Below, piece after piece: positions 12,701 to 25,114 of a stretch of DNA of 64,000 nucleotides. Position numbers and translations under genes: made by a program. This stretch comes from Harmothoe impar (taxonomy: Eukaryota > Annelida > Polychaeta > Phyllodocida > Polynoidae), in contig OX381716.1 of the NCBI GenBank assembly GCA_947462335.1, positions 5,342,861-5,406,860 of the forward strand, in the 5' to 3' direction. Each line of letters starts with the position of its first letter. Position 1 is the stretch's first letter. The notes under the pieces were generated by a model that saw only the letters and a program-made list of their open reading frames with translations, was not told the origin of the DNA and searched no databases.

Positions 12701-13781
12701 AATAATCATACATGCCAGTGTATGGTAATGATTTTAAACTGAAAAGGACACTAAGACAATTTGCACAGACACCCTATTGTGGTAGCTACATATGCAGCTG
12801 TGTAACACGTGCCTCAGGGCTCCAGTATAGGGCTGCATCCCGCCCCATGCCTACCCCACTGTATCCTCTCCCGTCTCTTTGAATCTGCTCTAATGAGAAG
12901 CAGCAAATAGGCCTCGTTTTCTCCTAGTCTTATAGTCCTGCCCACACTATTCCCATACCTAGATTCTAAAAGGGCTTGTCCAGATCTTGGTTTCTGTAAC
13001 CTCTGTGCTGTTCTAACAGAGTGAACCTACATGGGCTCACCCCTCCTACATAGTCAGTATTGTAGGATGGGTTCTGTAAGCCCCTTACCAAGCCAGACAA
13101 TTTATTATATGACTACAAGACATTTAGCCAACCCCTACAATGTATCTGCTGTTTGGATGTTGCATTGCCAAAACATGTTGTTTATATTGCCGCCATTGAG
13201 GTATGATCACTGCCTTCTGATTGGTCAAGAGCAGCAAAACATCTGTACCACATCTAGGCGCAGTACAGAAAGATATTGGGAGGCACTGTGTATAAAATCA
13301 TTCTATGATGTGTAATGTGTTAATGGTGTCATGGCGTTTTAATAATTTTCCAAGATCCAATAATGGGCAGTCTGTTTCTAAGATGGCAGATATTGTTACA
13401 CACTCAAATCAGAGTTTGATTGGTTGTAATCCTAGCTGTGTGGGAGAGAAAAGAAACCTAACCTGTGCCTGGAGACCCCATCTCAAATATGGTGGAGAGA
13501 TTTCCCTCTCCTTGTTTTGTGTCTGATGAAAGGAAGACATTGTTTTATATCTTGAGGCAGCTTTCTTTGAAACTGAGTAAGGGACTGTTTGCTGCTGTGT
13601 GAAAGGTAAAGCTGCCTCCCTATTAGTACAGCATCACAGAGCTGGTGGAGGTTGGTGGTGGTGGGGAGACATGGATGGACGCCAGCTGGCAGTATCCTGA
13701 GCCAGGAACAGTTCTTACAATAAAATGTATCGTGTAAAAACTGTGGAAGAACTATTTAATTCCACAGAGAAAAATCCTACA
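9760..13781. repeat. Non-coding host DNA: block D1 continued, then unique sequence
   Basis: From 9760 to about 11795 the sequence is collinear with 61525-63775, continuing duplicated block D1 after the Crypton insertion. From about 11.8 to 13.78 kb I find no counterpart in the window and no supportable gene. Short ORFs here are not conserved and have no recognisable motifs. Confidence 0.6.
10120..10240. repeat. Tandem repeat, about 35-bp unit, roughly 3 copies
   Basis: The unit centres on CTTGAATGCAGCACTGG followed by GAGTTACTC. The paralogous site at 61890-62045 carries about five units, so copy number differs between the duplicated blocks. Confidence 0.7.
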
Positions 13782-13784
13782 TAA

Positions 13785-14105
13785 GGGAGTGGTCATTTTT
13801 TAACAACAGGGGGGGGTTGGTGGATTTGGGGGGGGGACCAAAAAAATTTGGACCCCTTGAAGGGGGGGGGACCAAAAAAATTTGGACCCCTCTTGAGGGG
13901 GGGACCAAAAAAATTGCACCCCTTTTTAGTGAAAAAGCCCGCGCGTTACTATAGCTCAAAGGGGTCGGCCGCGCTCAATTTCAACTTGCCTGAGGGGGGG
14001 ACCAAAAAAAATTCGACCCCTCCGGTGGGGGGGAACCAAAAAAATTTCGACCCACTCGTGGAAAATCCACCAACCCCCTCCTGATGTTAAAAAATGACCA
14101 CTCCC
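13785..14105. mobile_element. MITE with long terminal inverted repeats and TAA target duplication
   Basis: Ends are inverted copies starting GGGAGTGGTCATTTTTTAAC and extending about 40 bp into a GGTTGGTGGA motif. The element is flanked by TAA at 13782-13784 and 14106-14108, as for PIF/Harbinger-type 3-bp duplications. The interior holds G-runs followed by ACCAAAAAAATT repeats and no transposase. The two overlapping short ORFs on opposite strands are by-products of these repeats. Confidence 0.75.
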
Positions 14106-14108
14106 TAA

Positions 14109-14826
14109 TGGCAGTAGTACAGACTAAGCCATTCATGTAATGAACTTCTGCTCACACTTCAATGGTGAAAGTAACAGTGTTTATGGTGTCTTACGTAAAC
14201 ATTAATCTATGACGATCCCAGACCTATTCCCCAGGAAGACTAGACATAAGTCTACACCAGGCAGTTCTGGCACTGGGTAAGTTAGGGACTGGAAGGCAGC
14301 AGCATTACTTTGCCTCTTGTTCTTAATTCTATGCCCAAACTCTCTATGAATTATGGACTTCAGAAAAATATCCTACAAAATGGCACTATGGCACTGCTAG
14401 ATCCCAATCCTTTCATTCAGGGAGTACTGTGTGTTACAGCTAACAATTATACAGTGAAAGTAATGGGTGATGGGGAGGCAACTAGTTCTGGTTTTATGGT
14501 CTATTATGTAAACACCAATTTATCACAATCCCAGACCTAATCCCCAGGTAGACTGTACACATGTGTCCACAACAGGTGCTGCTACCAGGTAAGCGACTAG
14601 AAGGCAGTAGCACCACTTTCACTCTTGTAAAGCCATTCTGTCATATGTGATAAAGGAGACTCCACCTGGGATATAGATTCACCAGGTAGTTATAGGACTG
14701 GTTTCAAACTTGTTTTAAACTGCTGATATATACTGCATCTTAATTGGCCAATTTAGATGTAGATGTCATACTGGGACGAGATACATAGTATGACATCTGC
14801 ATCTGAATCACCCAATTACATAGTAT
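14109..14826. other. Non-coding stretch, no gene seen
   Basis: Contains two related segments (around 14150-14280 and 14440-14590, each with CTATTCCCCAGG- or CTAATCCCCAGG-like phrases and ATGTAAACA), suggesting an old local duplication. No ORF with recognisable content. Confidence 0.5.
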
Positions 14827-16777
14827 AGCCTGCAATACCAACAGGCACAAGAGTCACTACTTCTGCAGGCCTCAGGACCATTGCTGTGTTTCAGAATTGA
14901 GGTCAGACTAATCCCCTGTGATGAGGTGCTGGTTAACTCTTAGTGAGATATATCATTAACACAGCAGTCTATCAGCCTAGTGTAGTCTCTCCCTGAGCAG
15001 GACACACTTAGTGTGGTCCTGTACAGCTTCCTTCTACCATAAGGTAAGGTCCTGAAGATTGTGTTTGCTGCTCTAAAGGATCAAAGATCTGCACCAAGCT
15101 AGTATTGCTTGGGCAGCTCAAGCATGAAGTATATTGACTCTAGGGAGTATTTTGCTGATGCTGGTCGGCCATGATACGGTCGTTCACAATGTTAAACTTA
15201 TGAGCAAATCTTGTCCAACCACCTGAACCACATTTGATTCTATCGGGGAAATATTCCCTTATGGAGAGGTCCTGGTTGTACAGCCAGGCTCCTTCAGGTT
15301 CCATGACTAGAATGACAAAAAATATTAAACAATATCCTAACAATATTGCCAGAGACTTGCAGTTTTGGCATTGGCTGTGGTGTCCTGTGGTGTTCTGTGA
15401 TGTCCTGTGGTGTCTTTGTATTCTATATACCAAAAGGTCTTGTTTAGTCTTAGCATCAATGTAATGTGTAGGAATAGAAATATTGCCTATATAACTGTTC
15501 TTTATAACCACATATATACTGATTTATATAATCCAGATATCTATGCTTAACCTTGATCTGCATGCTTATCTGTAGTGATAAACCACTCAATATGACCTAC
15601 AAAAAATATTCAGCAATGTGGATGAATTATATGAACTGTACTAGAAATAAAGTGAGCATTGCTCTGTTTTAGAAAATACATATTGCCAGAGACTTCTAAA
15701 AATTGCTGATCTACAACCTAGTTCTACACACAAACAGCAGAACCAGGTGCTTGCATGACCAAGTGCTAGAGAAGTGCTGGGGTTACTGAAGGGCTGGGGT
15801 TGATAGGATATATGTGCATGGAGATTGGGCATGAATACCTGGCCATGACTTCCCACAGTAACCTGGCCCTCTTAACCAAATTCAGCAAAATGCCAAAACT
15901 ATAGCATCCAGGACAGTCAAAAACAGTGAATCTGCTGGAGCAAATGCCTATTTACAGTTCTAAATCATATTATTTCTCACACCAGTATTGAAAATTACCC
16001 TATGTAAGCCTCACTTATAAGCCTTGTGTAACGTTGCCAAATCCTTCAATCTACACAGGAGGTAATGTGATACTGTATCATCTCTCAACAACACCTGGCA
16101 ACTAAATGTTTGGCACTGGTGCAAATCTGGAGAAGTCATCAGAACACCAGAATGCACAGGTTACCGTCATACAGCCATGGGCGAGAAATAAAAGGCCTGA
16201 GTTTGTGTACTGGCTTATCCCAATATTTCACAGCCATATGTGGTGGTTCAATTAGCATACCACATCATGAGGAAACTCATGATGCCAAAGCAGAGAAGAC
16301 TAAACTTAAATAATCTCTCGATTTACCCTTTGGAACAATTGTGCCAAAACTCATGATTGGTAGAAGCTATTAGATATATCACGTGATGTTATATGGCATG
16401 CTAATGTGGGGACAGTGTCAAAGTGAATGGGTATTTCTCCTACAGCTCTCCTCTGCAATACTGTAATCCTCATGTGACCCTCACACTCTGAGCTGCTCAC
16501 ACCCCCTGATTATGGGCCTTATCACCTTTCACTTTGATATGCATCACCCTATCCAGAGGTGAGGTAGTAAGAGGGATTGAGTTATTAAGGGGCTTTCTTT
16601 GAAGGTGTCTGAGTACCCCTGCACCTCACACATGGGGTAGGTACCCATCTTAGTACTCCTTGTCATGCTACCAAGTCCCACCTCCTCATTTACAGCCTGC
16701 TACTTGACAAGAGGTGTCTGCATCCTATCACTTACAGTATGTTCTGGTTCTAGTTAATCAACCCATTCCCACTCCAG

Positions 16778-16940
16778 CCACTCTCCTGCACCCCTAACCA
16801 TGACTCCACCATAAACCTCGCCTGATATGGTCCAGGACCCATAAGGAGCCAACAGCAGCCACCACCCCTCACCTCTAACCATGACTCTAATATAAACCTC
16901 CCCTGATATGGTCCAGGACCCATAAGGAGCCAGCAGCAGA
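16778..16940. repeat. Tandem repeat, about 80-bp unit, two copies
   Basis: Two imperfect units containing GATATGGTCCAGGACCCATA followed by AGGAGCCA. The homologous site in copy B (29150-29380) has three more uniform units. Confidence 0.7.
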
Positions 16941-18540
16941 CACTACCCCTCACCCCTCGCCTACAGATGTTAGAGACACTGCACCACCCTATTCCTAATC
17001 TACTTACAACCCGGTCTGTGGCCAATACAAGGAGTATGCTGTAAGGGAGACTATTGAGGCTGTTGGCAAGACTGAGGCTCTGAATCTTTGTTTAAATAGT
17101 GGGGCAAATCATTGCCCATCAAGGAACTGATAGAAAGAGTACATGTGTGGGATAGGGCCTGCAAAAGACCTATTTTCTATGATGAATCTCAGAACTCATC
17201 TAGACTAAATCCCCATCAGATATGCATAAGGGATGCTTAGAGAGTGCACTGAGTAGCTATGACGAGCTGTCCCTGAAGCCAGCAGCAACATAGGGACCTA
17301 GTTATAATCTAGCACTGCCCTATTCCTAACTTGATAACTATCCTGTTTCTAAGCTGATACAAACATTGAATGTGTTGGATGGCACCTTGCCTAATCTTCT
17401 ACCTATGATGCACCATACCCAAGAAAAGGCAATTGCTGAGATCGCTTTTTATTTCACAAATATGGTTTTGAAATGCTTGCAGGGCTTTAGTATGAACCTT
17501 TTGAATATAGGAATAAAATGTATCAACAAGAAGTAACTTTATAGTGCTTTATATACTCAGAAGTCTGCAGTCTGATACATGTTAAACACAAAAGAATGAG
17601 ATATGGGTGTGGGATAATGTCCTGATATAACAGGAGGCATAACAGGAACAGGGTGTGAATAGAGATGATGTTGACATGTTTGGTTGAATATACCGTCCGG
17701 AGAGTCAAATTGTGGTATGACTTAAATGATGGGGCAGATGCAGGAGTGTATTAATCCTAAGGGCTGTAAACTGTAGACTGGCAGTGTTGACAGTACTGGG
17801 TGTTTGGAACTGCTTTTTGAGTAGGTGAACAACATGTTTGCCTTCACACACACTGCCATAGCAGCTATACATGGTGCATGTATGGTCCATGACAGACAAG
17901 GATGCGGATGTGATGAGGTCATTTGTGACAATGTATTTATATTCAACCCAATCTAAACATGAGCAAGCATCTCACGTAGACATCTATTGGGTAAATTTTC
18001 TGTACTTCATTGACATAGTCAGGCCCAGCACAGGCGGCAGCTGGGCACGGTGAAGCCCTGGTACATCTAGAGCAGGAGGACTGAATGGGCAGCCTTACAA
18101 GGTTATGTGCTGCTGCTGTCTGGCAGTGAGTGTGGTCTAGGCAGGCCCTAAGCAAGTTTGGGGTAGTTTAGGAGATGGAGGCTGTTCAGTTTAAAGTGCT
18201 TTATCCAACAAGTCAAACACCAGACTACTTAACAGCAGACATGTTACCAATCCTGGCAGTGCATACTAGTTTCTAGTGCTATACAGTGATGTCAATGCTG
18301 TGATAGGGACAAGGAAATGTTAATTTTTTAGGTTTCATTGGCTGAAAAATATTTTATTTCACTATCAATGTAACAGACATAACTTCTGGGAAATGCTGGC
18401 TATACTATCTAACCTCTACTCACTTCACTCAGGGAGGTATTCTTCTTTAACCATTTGGTATAAAATGCTACTAAGAACGGTAGTAAAACAACCAGGCTGT
18501 CTGAATTAATTAAACAGTATTGGACAAGCTAAACCATGCA

Positions 18541-18600
18541 GTGTGTATGTGTGTATGTGTATATGTGTACAGTGTGTGTGCGTGCGTGTGTGTGTGTCTC
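18541..18600. repeat. (TG)n-rich microsatellite
   Basis: Sixty bases of GTGTGTATGTGTG-type dinucleotide repeat with occasional A and C interruptions. The homologous site in copy B (around 46950) lacks the expansion. Confidence 0.8.
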
Positions 18601-21600
18601 CTTGGTCATGATTTCTCACTATTGTAATTACCTATTTTAACACAAACTTACCACTGAGACGTATTAGTGAATCATGATTTAGGCAGCTTGTAAGATCCCA
18701 TCCTGGAGCATACAGTGTCAGTTATACCATCCTGGGGCAGTATCAGATACACCATCTGACAGCTTGTTGGTTGATACCTGGTATAGGGACTTGAGTGTCA
18801 TGTAGGGAGCACTGGCTCCTCTATCTATTTTCGAGGACCTATCACTCCATATGACATACCATTTATATTTTAGGTCCAATTCTATCCTACTATACAGGAT
18901 TAAAGAAAAAAAATTCAGTATGAGATGATGTAAATACACAAATCCCGTTTATTTTATCCTGAAAAAATATCTGACACCAGCATCAATCAATAAACACACA
19001 TTGCTTAGCTATTATTAAGTTCACCTTGTATCTGACTACTGCAGGCTAAGGAGAAGGCATGGTTGGGTTTCTGGATGGCAAGAACAAATGATGTGAGCCA
19101 GTTCTAGACTTCCTGAGCTAATAATGAGATATCACCATGTGGGTGTATTACAGTAGGAGATGTTTGGCTGCCCCATAATGTCTGGTTAAGGAAAGAGGAA
19201 CAAGCTGTAAGAGCTGCAGACTGACCCGCTGTAAGGGCCTCAGTGACCCTCTGCAGAGAGCCAATGTAGCACCCTCAGTCAATCCTGACACTAAGCTTTT
19301 AGGGAGATGGGATAAGACTACCTTGAAGTGAGGCGTCCTAAAGCACCTTATACATCCCATCAGGACCCGGCACCTTATTGCTGCCCTCGTTACTTAAGCT
19401 GCCTCCCGGGGTTTAACTGGATCCATGTCCACACAAGCTGCATATAGGGGGCTGATGAAGATGCACAGGTTCCAGCTCAACTTGCAGCACCAGTCATTGT
19501 TGATAAACAAGCATCATGAGACATCCATATTATTTTAGACCTCACCAAGCTAATATTAAAGCATTGTCATAAGATTTCCTATTTCAAGTTGAGACATAAA
19601 CTTGGTTATAAGTGATTTTGTCTCACAGTGGAAAAGTGACCTCATTTCAAAGTCATTGAAACTTGAAAAGATATAGTGTCAGAATAATGATGCTTATTTT
19701 ACCAGCCCTATTTGTTTTGACTTCTAGGTATCATATATATACTCAGGGGAGGAGAGGGAGATGAATTGATATGCAATAAATGAAAGAGTGAGGCATAATC
19801 CAGTTTTGCTTTGATCCAATTGTGCACCGGAAAAAGTATGATGTAAAGTTTTGCTGGATTGGGGCCTGCTATTGTGGAAAGATATATTTATTTTAAAATG
19901 TATGTTGTAAAGATATTTGTATGTCAGGTTTACGATCCATTCCTCTTCATTATGTTGGGTATACTTAAGATAGGTAGGACACCTTAAATATCCTGCCACA
20001 ATTCCCAACAGTATGCTGACCTTTCATAACAGAACGATCAAACCCACGCTAACCTCCAGCACCATGAATATGCCAATACATAGTTCCCTTCATTACCCTG
20101 GGGCCCCCTGTGTTCAGGATAACGTCTGGCAGATTATTGAGAAAAGCAGCATTTAACATGACCTATGTGGCCATTATAGGTAAACCATACATCTCCAAGT
20201 ACTCTCATAGTTCACCATGCCCCCACTTGGCTCTTTTGGGAACCTGTAAGGGCTTGACTGTACTATGACCATGCATATTTAAGTGACCTCAGGCCATTAT
20301 CCTTACAATTGTTCATTTTGTTCATATACATGTACATAATTAGGTGCACCAAGCAAAAGAATTAGGCATGGAGGAACTGCAAGCAACACCACTCCACTTT
20401 TTGTTTTGACAGGAGACCATCTTCATGAAGGATACAGTGTCCTTTTTATACTGGACCCAAAGGTGTGGCTGTAACTACTCTTTCCTAAAGATAAGGCTTC
20501 TCAATGCACATCTCTCATGCAAACAACAAAAAATAAAACATAAATAGTTGTATTTTGAGTACACATAGGAAACACAGCAACTGTGACATGTAAAAAACAA
20601 AAAGCCCACTTGGCTTTTTGCACATGACATTTCTTCTGTATTTCTTGATTTACTTCTCTTGCTATTTGCCTCCTAGAAAAAGGATAAAAGTAGAGATGCT
20701 TCTTTTCCCACAAAGGCCTTGAGGACTCATTGTACCTCAGAGCTCACAGGACTTGAGGATGTAAGGAACTACATCTAATGGTGTCGCCCCTTTACTCTCA
20801 ACTGCTTGCAAAATCTCATCTTTCTCTTTAATGTCTGGAGTATCTCAACAAAAAACATACATCCTCCCTGCCTTTGGCTGTGTTTGTTTTGTGAAATGTC
20901 TCTAAGTACACATCCTTTGGAGATCTCTGGTTCTGTTTGCAGCTTTTAGGATCCTACTGTATTGCTGTCAGGTTTTATTGTCAGAATCTCTGCAGCCAAT
21001 GTGGGAACTTCACAGTGCGATTCCTCTTACCTTAGATCACTATGTGAGATAGAACATGTTGTCTATGATTCTACTTACTCAGGCTCCTGGTACCTTTGTA
21101 TACCTTCACTGCCTGAGAAAAATGCCTGGGATATTCTTTAATGTTAGTTCCTTCTATGCCACCCCTACCCTGGATATTCCATGGAGTGATGCCTCCCACC
21201 TACCTCCCACCCTTCATACAGACTCTCTAGTTCCCACCTCGGGGATTGCCCATTATACAGTGGTGTGGGTCTGCAGTGATCTAATCACTCCTAACCTAAG
21301 GCACAACTCAACACAAGACGCAGCACGGAGAGATGGAGGGCCAGCCCTACACCTTGTCATGAAAGGAGAAATTACCCAACAAGGTGCTATGTATGGATAC
21401 AGCCACCTTCCAATGGATATGTATGTGAGTAATGCCTATTTTTGATGAACTAAACCCTGCATAACTCTCAGCCTAGAATACATAGAATGCTAGAATGCTA
21501 GTGTCACATGATGGTGTGGAGGACATGAAGGAATGTACCAGTCACTTCTAGTTCTACCTTTACTCCCTAGGGTTGCTATAGTGAGGCATCCCCTCTTTAA

Positions 21601-22842
21601 TACCTGCCACTCCTGTTACAGGCTCTCTGATTCCCCACCCTGGGAATTATACAGCACTGTGAATTTGCAGTGATCTAATCACTGATGTCCTAAGGCAGAG
21701 GAAATATAAAGCTGAGGAGAAGCAGATCTGCTGGGACTGGGAGAGAGAGGTCCTTAAAGGCGGGAGGTAGGCCAGACTGTGAACACGACAGAGAATGGGG
21801 ATAGGAAGAATAAGGGAGATGCACTGACTAGGATCCCTTGCATGTATATATAACAATTTCTAAGCGATCACTGGTAAGATTTCTTTTTGTAAATGGTTCT
21901 ATGCCCTGAAATGCTTCTCTCATGTTCTCACAGAGGATTTATCTATTCCTGGGTTACAGAACACTAGATTGACAGCCTGGATGGGAAAGCATTTTAACCT
22001 GAAAAAAGAGTTGTTTCAGTGGTATGAATGCAAAACTGATCTACTCTTGTGTGGCTGGGTCAGTAAAACGTTTCAGTTGAATTATGGTCCTGCTTTTCAT
22101 AAAAACTCCTCATCCTTGTCTAGTATTGTCATAGGTGAAAGTGATCCGTGATGTCAGTTTAACAATGGGAAACTACACTAAAGTACATTCTACACCTTGT
22201 ACTGGTTTTGGTGGGTCCCCTTGTTTTAAATAGCAGTATATGAGCAGTCTTGTATAATTGGTGTCAGTAGCGTGTGTGTCTCTATGCTGTAAGGGCATGT
22301 ACTATTGGCAGTCTTGTATAATTGGTGTCAGTAGTGTTCGTGTCTTAATACTGTAAGGACATGTCCTATTCACAGCATTGTGTCAGTAACTGCTGTGTAC
22401 CAGAGTTGTCTATATGCAGTAGGGCTGGGTAGGAGAGCCACTTGGTAAGCGGCAGGAGCGGTGGAATTACACTTGATACATAGTAAGGGAGGTGTGACCT
22501 GGGTTCTAACCACGCTGTGACAAGGAGACAGCTCCCTGCTGACCATAAAGAATGTTGGTGCCTACTAATGACTAAACAAGGTAATAAAATAATAGACCAT
22601 GGCAAATGTGACAGAAAAGAATTCACCAGCTAAAGTTAAATGCCTACAGTGAGTGACACCGCTAGACCCAGGTTCCTCAGAAGACTGAAGCAAAAGCTTC
22701 ATTACATTATTCCCGGTTGTCATGGTGCCTGGATATAGCCTTGGTAAGTGGCTCACTAGACTTGCATCTATATTAACCCAAGGATAAATGCGCTCATAAA
22801 TTTACAACAAGTCTTCCAACTATTCACTTATAACATTCATAT

Positions 22843-22990
22843 CCTGTTCTAAACGATGTCACGGATGCTGTTGACAGATGCTGCTGCTTGTGCTGCTGCT
22901 TGTGCTGCTCATGCAGCTGCTGCTGCTGCTGTTCTAAACGATGTCACGGATGCTGCTGACAGATGCTGCTGCTTGTGCTGCACGAGACTG
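22843..22990. repeat. CTG-rich direct repeat spanning the host/element junction
   Basis: A unit of about 80-85 bp beginning CCTGTTCTAAACGATGTCAC is present twice (22843 and 22927), rich in GCTGCTGCT codon-like triplets. The first dozen bases of the unit are host D2 sequence, so the duplication arose after or during joining of host and element. The triplets resemble the alanine-coding tract of the complete element. Confidence 0.65.
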
Positions 22991-23042
22991 AGTAGCTGCT
23001 ATTACTAATGCTACTAATACTAGTATGAGAAAATACATTTAG

Positions 23043-23498
23043 TCAGTTGATTAAATCAAGGAGGTTTTCTGACTTCAGTGGATCGTTTAGCCATCGGCCA
23101 CGGGCAAAACTTGAAACCATTTTATACATGGGACAATCGAAACATGTTGGTACGATGGGATCGATCATGTTCATCATCAGTTCAGGCAAAGGAAGTGTGT
23201 CGACAGCACGCGAAAACTTCATGTCGGGATGTTTCAACACAAGGCCTTTTATCACACTCACACAGCTGCTTTGAAGAGTGAATCCTTGACCAAACTTGAG
23301 CTTTTCCAACACAGCTTTGGCCTCTTTCTGTGCAGTAAGGGATCTCTCTTTCGGGTTCATCTCAGTGCTGTCTAGCATGTCCTCAAAGTCTTTAACATAA
23401 TGTTCCAACGGGCTACAAATGATGTACTCCAGATCATCGTCCGTATATGTCGTCTCCTCGCACCATATTGTGTCTTCTCCTGTTTCGAATTCCGTCAT
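23043..23498 (-). CDS. Unknown Polinton cargo protein, downstream of overlapping pair (151 aa)
   Basis: I do not recognise this protein. It begins MTEFETGEDTIW, is acidic in its first 50 residues, and its second half is helical-looking with the segment CFDCPMYKMVSSFARGRWL near residues 118-136. It overlaps the end of the upstream ORF by 65 bases in another frame. That could be a genuine overlapping gene arrangement or a frameshift in a once longer gene. No signal peptide or membrane segment is obvious. It sits only in the truncated element, not in the complete one, suggesting variable cargo. Confidence 0.5.
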   Translation of the reverse strand: MTEFETGEDTIWCEETTYTDDDLEYIICSPLEHYVKDFEDMLDSTEMNPKERSLTAQKEAKAVLEKLKFGQGFTLQSSCVSVIKGLVLKHPDMKFSRAVDTLPLPELMMNMIDPIVPTCFDCPMYKMVSSFARGRWLNDPLKSENLLDLIN

Positions 23499-23823
23499 TT
23501 TCTGAAAAAATCTCCTCGTGAGTGCCTTGCATATATCGAAGCTCCTTCAAAGACCTGATAACTTCTATGGCGAAGACTGAACAAATACCTGAAGGAATTT
23601 CACCACAGTCAGGCCAAGTATACGGAGCTAAGAAAAATAGCTTCAACAAAATCTTCTCCCTCTGTCCAGATGAAACTACTTCCGTTCCGATGAAGTTGAA
23701 GCATGCTTCTATCCATTGCTCCTTGGTGACGTCCTTCCAATGTTTCTTTACCTCACATGCATCATAGGGCACTGTTTCTCTTCCTGCTTCAAGTGGAAGT
23801 TGCTTTTTCTTTCTTGGACTCAT
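23434..23823 (-). CDS. Unknown Polinton cargo protein, upstream of overlapping pair (about 129 aa)
   Basis: Start chosen at the ATG at 23823 (protein begins MSPRKKKQLP, a basic patch); an in-frame ATG at 23901 would add 26 residues. The middle is compact and aromatic/Cys-containing, with HWKDVTKEQWIEACFNF near the N-terminal third and a hydrophobic helix-like stretch after it. I do not recognise the family and assign no function. A TATA-like promoter lies about 160 bp upstream on the same strand. The C-terminus overlaps the next ORF. Confidence 0.5.
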   Translation of the reverse strand: MSPRKKKQLPLEAGRETVPYDACEVKKHWKDVTKEQWIEACFNFIGTEVVSSGQREKILLKLFFLAPYTWPDCGEIPSGICSVFAIEVIRSLKELRYMQGTHEEIFSENDGIRNRRRHNMVRGDDIYGR

Positions 23824-23980
23824 TTGGAGAGAGTTTCGATGCTCTGTAGCGTCAACACTTCGATAAGAAAAGTAGCTGAAAATAGCAGAACTAACCATCA
23901 TAACATTCTGAGCGAGCGTAGAGTGGACGATGCTACGATGATGAAGGGCGGGTCGAGAAAGTGTGATGGGTGAGAGCGTT

Positions 23981-23997
23981 GTTTCACTCCTTATGTA
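23981..23997 (-). promoter_or_regulatory. TATA-like promoter of the unknown cargo gene pair
   Basis: On the minus strand this reads TACATAAGGAGTGAAAC. It closely resembles TATATAAGGGGGAGTGAAAC in front of the alanine-rich gene in the complete element (44704-44723), including the GAGTGAAAC downstream box. The coding start follows 80-160 bp downstream. Shared motif between two different cargo genes supports a common promoter class; function is inferred. Confidence 0.55.
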
Positions 23998-24289
23998 CCC
24001 TGTCCTAGATAATCCTCTTAAACGGCTGAAAAGACTCTCTCAGTACAGAGTCTCTACTCAATTAAGAGATCTGTTAAGTAAGTTTTCACATGCTACCTGA
24101 CTACTGCAGGTGGGTTTAGACTTAAGCAGCTTAGTGCACACACGTGTCTGTTAGAAAGCTACCTGCACACCTGCCTTCCTTTTTCACTAGTATTTACCCC
24201 CTGCCGACTCATAAGGCGCCTATACACGTGTCAGCCTCCTTATATACGCCTTCTTGCTTCTAGAGCTAAGCTACTTACCGTCGTTTTCA

Positions 24290-24540
24290 GCTGCCGCAGG
24301 CTGACTGGCAGCTATTTAAAAGAGAATACCCGTTACCTGTATAACGGATCAGGGGGTTATGAGATTAGAGTGTGTATACAAAAAAAGCTACAGGGGTCGT
24401 GAAGCAAGCAAGAGTGTGTCTGTCTGTGAGGTAGAGACGAGTACATGTGGTAAGCGACTCAAGTGTAAAACAAAAGCACCTCCTCTTGCCGTGGTGAGTG
24501 GAGCGGACGGCGGCTGGCTAGTTGAATAAGCGTCAGCTTA
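24290..24540. promoter_or_regulatory. Conserved non-coding control region shared with the complete Polinton
   Basis: Contains TTACCTGTATAACGGATCAG, GTGTGTATA, CTACAGG and GTGGTAAGCGACT phrases in the same order as 44210-44600 of the complete element, while flanking coding content differs. Retention of this block next to different genes suggests a regulatory or replication role. Neither copy encodes a convincing protein here. Confidence 0.55.
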
Positions 24541-24807
24541 GAAGATAATCCGTCCACGGGCTGGCGCGTCACACCTGTCATTAATCACCTCCTGTAGTCT
24601 TTGTATACACAGTTGACCTGGCTTTATCTCTTCACCAGCTATAATCCCATATACATGTAGCGCACGTTACACTTGTTATCCCTCTTTTCATGCTGATGGA
24701 TTAGGGGTGGAAGGGTCCAGGTGAAAAGCAATTTGATTCCTCTCTGGAAGAGGGTGGGGCTCTAGGTGAAAACAAGCTTAGAACATCCGGATTAGCCGCT
24801 CTCTCAG

Positions 24808-24980
24808 CTATATAAAGAGCCTCAATTTTTCTTGGAACAGTACTTCACCTCTGCCCACTTCGTCTTGTTGTACACTATCAGTCACGAGGCAGACGCTCGA
24901 AGTAGCAGATCTTTGCAGTATGGTTTATACAGGGGTTACCTGCTAATAGGAGTTTGTCTAAAAAAAATGGGTGAGTAGAT
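24808..24980 (+). promoter_or_regulatory. TATA box and possible spliced first exon in the truncated element
   Basis: CTATATAAAGAG at 24808-24819 resembles a TATA box. About 150 bp downstream, an ATG at 24967 is followed directly by a strong donor, ATGG|GTGAGT (intron would start at 24971). No matching coding exon can be picked with confidence in 24980-26150, so any product is unknown. The position corresponds to the alanine-rich gene of the complete element. Confidence 0.4.
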
Positions 24981-25114
24981 CGCTTTTTTTCTAAAAAAAA
25001 CACTTAGAACTCGGGTATGAATATGTAGCACTGTAAATAGTTAGTGTGAGTACACAGTAGGATCTACGGTACTATAGTCTTAACTGTCTAAAGACTGTGG
25101 AGCGCGTTAATGTG

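Larger units (their letters stand above)
14827..22854. repeat. Segmental duplication block D2 (copy A), non-coding
   Basis: Collinear with the pieces 26559-30010, 33340-34262, 46515-51280 and 54546-54600 of copy B. This copy lacks the LINE, the TTAA MITE, the minisatellite array, the Polinton and the foldback element, so it gives the empty-site state for each. Around 18074-18105 it has a single unit of the 33-bp minisatellite where copy B has an array split by the Polinton. No gene is supported; the small ORFs are not preserved in copy B. Confidence 0.75.
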
